A DNA stretch of 12,132 nucleotides, taken from Alphaproteobacteria bacterium (GTDB lineage Bacteria > Pseudomonadota > Alphaproteobacteria > CACIAM-22H2). Numbering within the stretch: the stretch's first letter is position 1; every line of letters begins with the position of its first letter. Position numbers and translations under genes: made by a program. Under the pieces are notes generated by a model, which saw only the letters and a program-made list of their open reading frames with translations, was not told the DNA's origin and searched no databases. Below are positions 1-5,339 of this stretch, in pieces. Location: assembly GCA_016869415.1 (NCBI GenBank), contig VGEI01000071.1:1-12132 (forward strand). Direction: 5' to 3'.

Positions 1-888
1 GGTGATCGCCGCCGCCCACTCGGCATTCTTGGGCTGGCCATCAGGCTCGCCGGCGACGTAGCTGAGGAAAGCCTCGAAACCCACGCAGTAACGCTCAAGA
101 AAGGCACGGTCATGCCGTCCTTCGGCGACCAGGGTGTGGATCAGGCCGAGCATGAGTGCCGTGTCGGTGTTGGGCCGGATCGGCAGCCACTGCGCGTTGA
201 GGAAGGGCGGGGCGTCGCTGCGCAGCGGGCTGAGGACGACGAACTCGACGCCTGCCCTAGCCGCCTCGCGCAGCCATTTCTCGGTCGTGTGCTGGCCCGG
301 CCCGCCCGAGGCAACCTGCGCATTCTTGAGGTTGAGGCCGCCGAAGGCGACGAACAGCCTGGTGTGCCGCAGGACGCTGCGCCAAGAGGCGCTCTTACCA
401 ACGGCCTCGAAACTACCGATCACGTGCGGCAACAGGATCTGCGCCGCGCCCCACGAGTAATTGGTCACCTGGTCGACGCAGCCGCCGGAGGCGAAAAGGA
501 AGCGGCGCACCAGGGTGCGCGCATGGTGGAGGCGTCCGGCGCTCGACCAGCCGTAGGATCCGCCGAAGATCGAACTGGCGCCGTGCCGGGCGCGGGCTTC
601 GCTCAGCGCCCTGGCGGAGAGATCGAGCGCCTCGTCCCAGGAGACGGGCACGAAAGGTTCGACGCCGCGCCGCGCACGGTCGCTGTTGATGCCGTCACGG
701 CGATAGCCTTCGCGGATCATGGGCTGCCGGATGCGGGTCGGCGCCTCGACCATCGCCGGCCAGGCTTCGATCATCGGCGAAGGGTAGGGGTCGCGGGAGA
801 ACGGCAGCGCCCGTACCAGCCTTCCCCCCTCGACCTCGGCGTGGAAGGCGCCCCAATGCGAGTGGGTCAGGTTTGCGTTGGCTGCCAT
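1..888 (-). CDS. Molybdopterin-dependent S/N-oxide reductase, BisC/DorA/TorA family (partial, C-terminus outside window)
   Basis: The first 296 residues of a molybdenum (bis-MGD) oxidoreductase are visible; the gene continues past base 1, and the family is usually about 750-850 residues. Near residue 11 the HWG opening typical of BisC is followed by VSWDEALD (82-89). Then comes GSYGWSSAGRLHHA (110-123), matching the active-site Tyr and Trp of DMSO reductase (here Y112, W114). NYSWGAAQ (143-150) holds the likely Mo-ligating serine, S145. No N-terminal cysteine motif for a 4Fe-4S cluster is present, as expected for this subgroup. The start lacks a Tat signal, so the enzyme should be cytoplasmic like biotin or methionine sulfoxide reductase rather than periplasmic DorA/TorA. 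Family members reduce S- or N-oxides. The exact substrate cannot be read here. The ATG at 886-888 is preceded by a weak AAGG. The frame is open without a stop to the window edge. Confidence 0.88.
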   Translation of the reverse strand, partial: MAANANLTHSHWGAFHAEVEGGRLVRALPFSRDPYPSPMIEAWPAMVEAPTRIRQPMIREGYRRDGINSDRARRGVEPFVPVSWDEALDLSARALSEARARHGASSIFGGSYGWSSAGRLHHARTLVRRFLFASGGCVDQVTNYSWGAAQILLPHVIGSFEAVGKSASWRSVLRHTRLFVAFGGLNLKNAQVASGGPGQHTTEKWLREAARAGVEFVVLSPLRSDAPPFLNAQWLPIRPNTDTALMLGLIHTLVAEGRHDRAFLERYCVGFEAFLSYVAGEPDGQPKNAEWAAAIT

Positions 889-984
889 GGGCGCAGCATA
901 ATGCCTTGAAGCAAACGATTGCACCCACCGAGGCGGGTAGGGGTATCAGGGTCGATCGATGGTTACCGGCCCTGTCGGCTTAGT

Positions 985-1050
985 ACGAGAATATCAGTTA
1001 AGGTTAAGATTGCTGTTCTGACAACCGGTTAGGGGAAAATTTATAGGTCC
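985..1050. promoter_or_regulatory. AT-rich patch with tandem GTTAAG and an AACCGGTT palindrome
   Basis: The gap between the two divergent genes (889-1147) has no convincing gene. It does hold a clearly AT-richer patch. Within it is a perfect tandem repeat, GTTAAGGTTAAG (997-1008), followed 14 bases later by the 8-base palindrome AACCGGTT (1023-1030). Such elements suit transcription-factor binding between divergent genes. The TTAA units recall CtrA half-sites, but the classical TTAA-N7-TTAA spacing is absent, so no regulator is assigned. Confidence 0.3.
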
Positions 1051-1060
1051 GACCTAGGCT

Positions 1061-1090
1061 TTGACCCTGACTTTTGGGTAAGCTTGTAGT
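1061..1090 (+). promoter_or_regulatory. Candidate sigma-70 promoter for the receiver/Hpt-like operon
   Basis: A TTGACC box (1061-1066) is followed after 18 bases by TGTAGT (1085-1090), a reasonable -35/-10 pair. It would start transcription near 1097, about 50 bases before the first start codon. The -35 is good and the -10 matches only 4 of 6 consensus bases. Confidence 0.35.
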
Positions 1091-1147
1091 AAGCAGGGCT
1101 ATTGGCCGGGAGGTGGTTGCGCCGTCCCTGGAGCCTGCGGACGGTAA

Positions 1148-1675
1148 GTGAGCGAGAGGACCGGTCGTTTCGCCATGCCTGCCGAGATCGATCTCGGTAA
1201 CGTTCGTTTCCTGCTTGTGGATCCCAGCCCCATCTCGATGGAGCTGACCTGGGACGTGCTCATGATGATGGGCGCGCGCGCCGTCCGCAAATGCCAGAAC
1301 ACCGACCGGGCGATCGAAGCCCTGCGTAGTACGCCCTGCGACATCGTCATTGCCGAGTGGAATACCACGCCGATGAACGGCTTGCAGTTCATCGACTACA
1401 TTCGCACCTCGCCGCAATCGCCCAATCGCCTACTCCCCATCCTGCTGATGACTGCGCGGTCGGAGCAGGAATATGTGCTGCAGGCGCGCGACCGCGGCAT
1501 CACCGAATTCCTGGCCAAGCCGTTTAACGTAGAGGGCTTCTACAAGCGCCTTGTGTCGATCATTGCCTTTCCTCGACCGTTCATCGATGCCGATACGTAT
1601 TTCGGTCCGGATCGGCGCCGGCGCGCCGATCAGGGCTATAGCGGCCCCGAACGGCGAGTGATTGCGGCGCAGTAA
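1148..1675 (+). CDS. Stand-alone CheY-like receiver protein with Glu at the phospho-acceptor site
   Basis: This is a 175-residue single-domain receiver followed by a short arginine-rich tail. The receiver fold runs over about residues 19-140: FLLVDPS (21-27), IVIAEWNTTPMNGL (66-79), LLMTAR (99-104) and FLAKPF (121-126). Aligned by eye to CheY, the second residue of the acidic pair is Pro (P26), the phosphorylated Asp57 is Glu (E70), Thr87 is T102 and Lys109 is K124. The protein therefore probably cannot be phosphorylated normally and may act as a fixed state. The tail carries FGPDRRRR (152-159) and YSGPERR (164-170), an arrangement I remember from other alphaproteobacterial receivers. No output domain is present. 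The GTG at 1148 has a weak GGACGG upstream; the ATG at 1175 (MPAEIDLG) is an equally plausible start, with GAGAGGA rather far upstream. The Hpt-like gene follows after 12 bases, so the two are probably co-transcribed. Confidence 0.85.
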   Translation: MSERTGRFAMPAEIDLGNVRFLLVDPSPISMELTWDVLMMMGARAVRKCQNTDRAIEALRSTPCDIVIAEWNTTPMNGLQFIDYIRTSPQSPNRLLPILLMTARSEQEYVLQARDRGITEFLAKPFNVEGFYKRLVSIIAFPRPFIDADTYFGPDRRRRADQGYSGPERRVIAAQ

Positions 1676-1687
1676 GCGGAGTCTTGA

Positions 1688-2185
1688 ATGAGCCGCCGGG
1701 CGCGGATTATCAATCCGCCGCAGGATCTGAAGCGACGCGCGCTCAGCGCGACCAAGGGTTTGAATCTTGAGCTGACGCCGCAGGAGCTCGCCAAGATCGA
1801 GACGGCTGTCCACAAGTCGAAGGACAAGTTCGTCAGCCAGGTCGCCGAGAAGCTCAAGGCGCTGCGTACCACCCATCACGATGTGGAGAAGAACCCGGAC
1901 CTGGTGGGGGCCTATCTGGCGCAGCTGCGGGACGAATCTTTGGCGGTCAAGGGGCTAGCCGGAACCTTCGGCTTCCACCTGATCACCACGATGGCGACGA
2001 GCCTCAACGACTACGTGCTGAAGCGGAGTGAGGCCGGCGCCAAGCAGCTCATCGTCATCCGCCTGCACATCGACATGCTGTACGTCCTGCTGTCCCGCGC
2101 CCAACAGCCGCATGGCGGCATGCGCGCCGAGACCGAGGGCGAACTGCTCGCTTCGTTCAAGATTCTGACGGCGAAATACACCTAG
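1688..2185 (+). CDS. Hpt-like all-helical protein lacking the phospho-acceptor histidine
   Basis: This 165-residue cytoplasmic protein is predicted to be largely helical, with no signal peptide or membrane segment. The central stretch SLAVKGLAGTFG (84-95) resembles the signature of histidine phosphotransfer domains, HxxKGxAGxFG, and helix-forming sequence follows (98-110). The position expected for the phosphorylated His is Leu85. Other histidines (63, 64, 97) sit elsewhere. The N-terminal 25 residues are basic, and residues 30-62 look like a long amphipathic helix. The start ATG at 1688 has a CGGAG Shine-Dalgarno about 5 bases upstream. It lies 12 bases after the degenerate receiver gene, so an interaction between the two products is the simplest reading. 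The Hpt-like call is motif-based and tentative; if wrong, this is a conserved hypothetical partner of the receiver. Confidence 0.75.
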   Translation: MSRRARIINPPQDLKRRALSATKGLNLELTPQELAKIETAVHKSKDKFVSQVAEKLKALRTTHHDVEKNPDLVGAYLAQLRDESLAVKGLAGTFGFHLITTMATSLNDYVLKRSEAGAKQLIVIRLHIDMLYVLLSRAQQPHGGMRAETEGELLASFKILTAKYT

Positions 2186-2221
2186 CGTCGAGGCCGGCTT
2201 TTGCTTGCGGCGTGCCGAGGC

Positions 2222-2515
2222 TCAGCCGCGGCTGTCGAGAAGGTCAAGCACCCGGCGGATATGCCGGAAATTCCCGCTACTGATCCGGCTTGACCAAGTC
2301 TTGGCGATCTGGCGAGCCCACGACGCCGCTTGGCGGTCCTCGGGGTCGGCTTGCAGCTTGGCGCGAATCTCGTCGACCGCGCGCAGATCGACCTCCGCAT
2401 AGCGAGTCAGCGCGCGGTCGTTGCGCGCCTCCGCCAGGACGACGCCGAGAAGCTTCGCGGCTTCGACCGAGGGCGGATCAATCTGCCCATTTTCTATGGG
2501 CTCGTCGGAGGCCAT
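2222..2515 (-). CDS. Small protein of unknown function
   Basis: I do not recognise this 97-residue protein. It has no signal peptide, membrane segment or cysteine motif, and it looks helical throughout, with an acidic N-terminal third and a basic C-terminal part (SSRISSGNFRHIRRVLDLLD, 75-94). Third codon positions are strongly G/C, matching neighbouring genes, and this supports it over the ORFs in the opposite strand. The ATG at 2513-2515 is preceded by AAGAGA. It converges with the Hpt-like gene, whose stop lies 36 bases away, and diverges from alaX. Nothing in context indicates its role. Confidence 0.6.
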   Translation of the reverse strand: MASDEPIENGQIDPPSVEAAKLLGVVLAEARNDRALTRYAEVDLRAVDEIRAKLQADPEDRQAASWARQIAKTWSSRISSGNFRHIRRVLDLLDSRG

Positions 2516-2600
2516 GAAGATCTCTTAATGCAGCAAAATTCAGCGACGCGCCATCATGAGCGAATTCCGACCTGAGTCAAGCATCGGGGTTTTCCACAAA

Positions 2601-2630
2601 TTGGTTGTTTTGTCGGGACACTACTATAGT
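2601..2630 (+). promoter_or_regulatory. Candidate promoter for alaX
   Basis: TTGGTT (2601-2606) and TATAGT (2625-2630) are separated by 18 bases in a locally AT-rich stretch. Transcription would start near 2637, giving a leader of about 85 bases before the chosen alaX start. The -10 box is good and the -35 moderate. Confidence 0.4.
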
Positions 2631-2638
2631 TCCAGCCG

Positions 2639-2706
2639 GCAGCCGAGGCTGCATGGACCGCCAGGCTTTGGCCCCTGTAGACTTGAGCCATCAGGCCCGC
2701 TGGGCC
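2639..2706 (+). promoter_or_regulatory. Two short hairpins in the alaX leader
   Basis: Two perfect inverted repeats lie in the presumed leader: GCAGCC/GGCTGC (2639-2644 and 2647-2652) and GGCCC-GCT-GGGCC (2694-2706). The second ends seven bases before the GGAG Shine-Dalgarno at 2713-2716. They could tune translation, but they match no riboswitch class I know and may be chance in GC-rich DNA. Confidence 0.25.
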
Positions 2707-2721
2707 GGTTCTGGAGTGCGT

Positions 2722-3435
2722 ATGACCGAGGAAATCTTCCGCGAAGATTCCTATCTGCGAAGCTGCGAAGCCGTGGTCACGGCTTCAGGGCCGGCCGGAA
2801 TCGAGCTCGACTGTACTGTTTTCTATCCGATGGGTGGCGGGCAGCCCGGCGATACCGGGAGCTTGCGGCGCTCCGACGGGCGTATGGTTAACATCGCCGA
2901 CACGCGCAAGGGGACAACACCCGGCGAGATTCTGCATCTGCCGGCGGCGGATCAGCAGATGCCGGAAGTGGGCGAGCGCGTGATTGCCGAGATCGACTGG
3001 ACGCGGCGCTATCGCCACATGCGCATGCACACCTGCCTGCACCTTTTGTGCTCCGTGGTGGCTGCCGGCGTTACCGGCGGTCAGGTCGGCGATGCGCGCT
3101 CGCGGCTCGACTTCGATGTCGGGGATCTCGTCTTGGACAAGACTGCGATCGAGGCCAAGCTCAACGCGCTCATCGCTGCCAATCATCAGGCCACGCCACG
3201 CTGGATCAGCGACGAGGAACTCGCCGCCACCCCCGATCTCGTGCGCACGATGTCGGTGAAGCCCCCGACCGGTCAGGGGAAGGTCCGGCTGCTCGATATC
3301 GGCCCGGGCATCGATCTGCAGCCCTGCGGGGGCACGCATGTGCGGGCCACTGGCGAAATCGGGCGGGTGGTAGTTGAGAAGATCGAAAACAAGGGCAAGC
3401 GCAACCGGCGCGTGGTGATCGCGCTCGCGGAGTAG
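2722..3435 (+). CDS. alaX: Alanyl-tRNA editing protein AlaX
   Basis: This 237-residue protein is a free-standing homologue of the alanyl-tRNA synthetase editing domain. It hydrolyses mischarged Ser-tRNA(Ala), or Gly-tRNA(Ala), in the cytoplasm and so protects translation accuracy. The N-terminal beta-barrel region contains FYPMGGGQPGDTG (34-46). The zinc site is complete: HTCLH (H103, H107) and CGGTH (C202, H206). The order and length fit the larger AlaX types rather than the minimal one. The ATG at 2722 has GGAG five bases upstream and gives the usual family opening, MTEEIFREDSYL. An in-frame ATG at 2653 would add 23 residues with no family resemblance. The gene stands alone and converges on the DUF1194 gene, leaving only 3 bases between stops. 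Confidence 0.93.
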   Translation: MTEEIFREDSYLRSCEAVVTASGPAGIELDCTVFYPMGGGQPGDTGSLRRSDGRMVNIADTRKGTTPGEILHLPAADQQMPEVGERVIAEIDWTRRYRHMRMHTCLHLLCSVVAAGVTGGQVGDARSRLDFDVGDLVLDKTAIEAKLNALIAANHQATPRWISDEELAATPDLVRTMSVKPPTGQGKVRLLDIGPGIDLQPCGGTHVRATGEIGRVVVEKIENKGKRNRRVVIALAE

Positions 3436-3438
3436 CGT

Positions 3439-4128
3439 TCAGCCGGGATCGGCCGAGGCGATCTCGCGGATCAACTTGCTGAGGATCGCCGCAGCGAAAC
3501 TTTCGAAATTCTCGGCCGCGATGACGAAGGCACCCGGCCCGCCCGCGACATGCTCCTCGAAATAGCGATCGAGCCCGCCGAAATCCGTCAGGATGGCTAG
3601 ACCGTTGATCGTCAACCCGCGGGACACGGCGTCGTCGCGCGCGTCGCTGGGCCGCCGGCCGGTGTTGTTGATTCCGTCGCCGGAGATGTCGATCACCCGG
3701 CGCTGACCTTCATAGCCACCCTTGCCGAAAAGGTTGGCAGAGTAGTCGATCACGCCGCTGAGCGAGGTACCGCCGCTATAGATCGACCGCCTTGCCGCAG
3801 CCATCTTGGCGCCGAAGCCCTCGGCGCTGTCGGCGTCGTTGACCAGGGTCCAGCCCACCACCTGGCTCTGCAGGAATGGGCCGGACCACTGCACATAGGT
3901 GACGGCAATGGCGCCGTAGCGGCCGGAGCGGATGGCGTGGATCACCGAGGGATGGCTGAAGGCGCTCGCATAGCCGCGGATCTGCAGCGTAAACTCGCTC
4001 TCATCGACACTGCCCGAGCAGTCGACCGCAAGCACCAGCTCGAGGTCGACCGGGACAGCGCGCCCGGCGGTCGTACCGCCGAGGACAAGGGAGGCGGCTA
4101 GGAAAAGGGCCCGCCAGACTCTTGCCAT
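3439..4128 (-). CDS. Exported von Willebrand factor A domain protein, DUF1194 family
   Basis: This 229-residue protein starts with a signal peptide (MARVWRALFLAASLVLGGTT, then AGRA; likely cleavage near residue 24) and should be periplasmic or secreted. The mature part is a single VWA domain. Its metal-ion-dependent adhesion site is visible as DCSGS (36-40), Thr in GGTSLSG (119-125) and DISGDG (147-152). Such domains bind a divalent metal and a protein ligand. The family's biological role is not established, so no partner can be named. The ATG at 4126-4128 has a strong AGGAG (4136-4140, read on the minus strand) seven bases upstream. The longer in-frame extension to 4482 overlaps the neighbouring gene and lacks family character. 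It is the last gene of a marR-led unit, 14 bases after the exported hypothetical protein. Confidence 0.88.
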   Translation of the reverse strand: MARVWRALFLAASLVLGGTTAGRAVPVDLELVLAVDCSGSVDESEFTLQIRGYASAFSHPSVIHAIRSGRYGAIAVTYVQWSGPFLQSQVVGWTLVNDADSAEGFGAKMAAARRSIYSGGTSLSGVIDYSANLFGKGGYEGQRRVIDISGDGINNTGRRPSDARDDAVSRGLTINGLAILTDFGGLDRYFEEHVAGGPGAFVIAAENFESFAAAILSKLIREIASADPG

Positions 4129-4142
4129 GCCGTTCTCCTGCT

Positions 4143-4610
4143 CTAGCCGCCGAAACACTCGCGGCGGATCACCAGGTGCTCGGGCTCGCGCTGCATCGTG
4201 GCTCGTCCGCCGCCCACCGCTGGATCGCCCCCGATGGTAAAGGCAAAACTGTCGCGGATCGAGCGGGGGCCGGTGGGCCCCGCCACGATCCACTCGAACT
4301 GCACGTTGCGCCGTCTCCGGTTGCCCGGCTCGGGATCGATGCGCAGCACGCGGAAATGTGGCCCCGGCGGGTCGACGAGCTCGGGCTGATCGATCATGTC
4401 CTCGCTGCCGAAAGCCATCGGCTCGAGACGGCGCAAGCGCAAGCTGACAAGACACTCCTCCATCGGATCCGGCAGGCGCCAACCCGCCAGCTCGAGCGCC
4501 AGGAACTCGGCTGCCAGCTCCATGTCGGCGGCATTCTGCGCGGCGGCGAGCGAGGCCGCTGCCAGGCCGAAACCGACGCCGAATGTCACCGCGCGAAGGG
4601 TGCGTCTCAT
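4143..4610 (-). CDS. Small exported protein of unknown function
   Basis: This 155-residue protein has a clear Sec-type signal peptide: RR, a hydrophobic core, then AAASLAAAQ, with cleavage near residue 24. I do not recognise a domain in the mature region. It has two cysteines in the whole protein (C53 and C152), which could form a disulphide in the periplasm, and a basic patch RRRR (98-101) before a beta-rich stretch, VQFEWIVAGP (103-112). The ATG at 4608-4610 lies four bases after the marR stop, with GAGTGAGG overlapping that stop, so translation is probably coupled. An in-frame ATG at 4667 would put the signal peptide internally and is rejected. Its place before the VWA gene suggests the two exported proteins work together. 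Confidence 0.78.
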   Translation of the reverse strand: MRRTLRAVTFGVGFGLAAASLAAAQNAADMELAAEFLALELAGWRLPDPMEECLVSLRLRRLEPMAFGSEDMIDQPELVDPPGPHFRVLRIDPEPGNRRRRNVQFEWIVAGPTGPRSIRDSFAFTIGGDPAVGGGRATMQREPEHLVIRRECFGG

Positions 4611-4614
4611 CGCC

Positions 4615-5127
4615 TCACTCGCGGCGGCGCGGGGGCCGCTGCTCGGAGTCCGGCGGGGGTGCGTCATGGGCCATCAGCCGCAGCGCCGCCATGAAGTCGC
4701 CGCGCATGGCGGGCGGCAGCGGCGCCATGATGCGCTCCTGGGCGCGCTCAACGGCAGGCAGTGCCTCGCGCAGCGCCGCGGCGCCGGCGGGCAGGATAGC
4801 CAGAGTGTTGGCCCGCTGGTCACGACCGCTGCGCCGGCGGCGGACGAGCGCGCGGCGGACCAGCCGATCGATCATGTCGCCGACGGTCGAGCGGTCGATA
4901 CCGGTCTTTTCGACCAGCTCGGTCTGAGTCAGTCCGGGACTCTGGGCGAGTGTCAGCAGCAGCGCGAACTGCCGCGGCGTGAGCCGGGTGGTGCCGATCT
5001 CCTCCATGAAAATCTCGACCGCGCGTTGCTGGCAGCGGCGCAGCAGATGGCCTGGCGCGTCGCCCAGAACGTAGCCGACGCCGGTGCCGTTCCCTTTGCC
5101 GGAGGCGCGCTTCTTGCGGTCGTTCAT
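4615..5127 (-). CDS. MarR-family transcriptional regulator
   Basis: This is a 170-residue winged helix-turn-helix repressor of the MarR type, expected to act as a dimer. The DNA-binding core spans about 48-115: TPRQFALLLTLA (50-61), the turn around LTQTELVEKTGI (66-77), the recognition helix DRSTVGDMIDRLVRR (78-92) and the wing RSGRDQRAN (99-107). Flanking helices (22-46 and 120-155) would make the dimer interface. The C-terminus is proline- and arginine-rich and the N-terminus basic. The ATG at 5125-5127 follows GGGACGA; in-frame sequence further upstream is intergenic. Two exported-protein genes follow directly, and the oxygenase operon starts divergently. The protein probably represses itself and perhaps both operons, with release by an aromatic or phenolic ligand as in other family members; the ligand is not known. 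Confidence 0.9.
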   Translation of the reverse strand: MNDRKKRASGKGNGTGVGYVLGDAPGHLLRRCQQRAVEIFMEEIGTTRLTPRQFALLLTLAQSPGLTQTELVEKTGIDRSTVGDMIDRLVRRALVRRRRSGRDQRANTLAILPAGAAALREALPAVERAQERIMAPLPPAMRGDFMAALRLMAHDAPPPDSEQRPPRRRE

Positions 5128-5172
5128 TCGTCCCGTAAATCCCTGGAAATCGGCGCTGTTTGCCGCTGCGGC

Positions 5173-5202
5173 ATATAACCGTGATGGCTGGCTTGCTGGC
5201 AA
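5173..5202 (-). promoter_or_regulatory. Candidate marR promoter
   Basis: Read on the minus strand, TTGCCA (5202-5197) and TTATAT (5178-5173) are 18 bases apart, placing a start about 40 bases upstream of the marR ATG. The -35 box lies inside the palindrome at 5191-5208, which would fit autorepression. Confidence 0.4.
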
Positions 5203-5208
5203 GCTTGC
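5191..5208. promoter_or_regulatory. Overlapping palindromes, candidate MarR operator
   Basis: GCTTGC-TG-GCAAGC (5191-5204) and GCAAGCTTGC (5199-5208) are both perfect inverted repeats sharing six bases. They cover the predicted marR -35 box. Palindromes of this size next to a MarR gene are typical operators, but binding is inferred. Confidence 0.4.
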
Positions 5209-5236
5209 GCTCGGCCGCTGGCCGCCGGGAAATTGG

Positions 5237-5248
5237 TCCGTACACGGA
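5237..5248. promoter_or_regulatory. Palindrome TCCGTACACGGA, second candidate operator
   Basis: This inverted repeat has 5-base arms around AC and lies seven bases upstream of the likely -35 box of the oxygenase operon. Its sequence differs from the palindrome near marR, so it might be bound by another regulator. Confidence 0.3.
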
Positions 5249-5254
5249 TAATAA

Positions 5255-5284
5255 TTGCTGACCCCGCCGGGGGATTGCGATAAA
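5255..5284 (+). promoter_or_regulatory. Candidate promoter of the monooxygenase operon
   Basis: TTGCTG (5255-5260) and GATAAA (5279-5284) are separated by 18 bases. Transcription would begin near 5291, leaving a leader of about 50 bases that carries the hairpin at 5302-5325. Confidence 0.35.
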
Positions 5285-5301
5285 GTCAAAGACAAACAGG
5301 A

Positions 5302-5325
5302 CTGCAGGAGCGAAGCGGCCTGCAG
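5302..5325 (+). promoter_or_regulatory. Leader hairpin beside the monooxygenase Shine-Dalgarno
   Basis: CTGCAGG (5302-5308) and CCTGCAG (5319-5325) form a perfect 7-base-pair stem with a 10-base loop. The strong Shine-Dalgarno AAGGAG (5328-5333) begins two bases after the stem. It could modulate ribosome access or mRNA stability, or act as a DNA operator. Confidence 0.4.
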
Positions 5326-5339
5326 CGAAGGAGAGGCGG

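Noticed and set aside
112..909. Long plus-strand ORF opposite the molybdoenzyme
   Set aside because: It is antisense to a frame with clear DMSO-reductase-family motifs and its translation resembles no protein.
997..1008. CtrA binding site
   Set aside because: The two TTAA units are only two bases apart, not the seven of the known site.
1004..1879. Minus-strand ORFs opposite the receiver gene
   Set aside because: The opposite plus-strand frame has clear receiver motifs; these are shadows caused by high GC.
2186..2221. Possible terminator between the Hpt-like gene and the small unknown gene
   Set aside because: A GGCCGGCTTTTG run is present, but I could not build a stable stem followed by a T-tract on either strand.
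2330..2575. Plus-strand ORFs opposite the small unknown gene
   Set aside because: Third-position G/C bias and a ribosome-binding site favour the minus-strand frame, although neither has a known homologue in my memory.
2605..2721. Upstream extension of alaX
   Set aside because: The family N-terminus begins at MTEEIFREDSYL with a well-spaced GGAG; the extension covers the likely promoter.
4129..4482. N-terminal extension of the VWA protein
   Set aside because: It reads the neighbouring gene out of frame, and the signal peptide and strong ribosome-binding site mark the start at 4128.
4396..5178. 260-codon plus-strand ORF opposite marR and the exported-protein gene
   Set aside because: It is antisense to a recognisable MarR domain and has a compositionally biased sequence.
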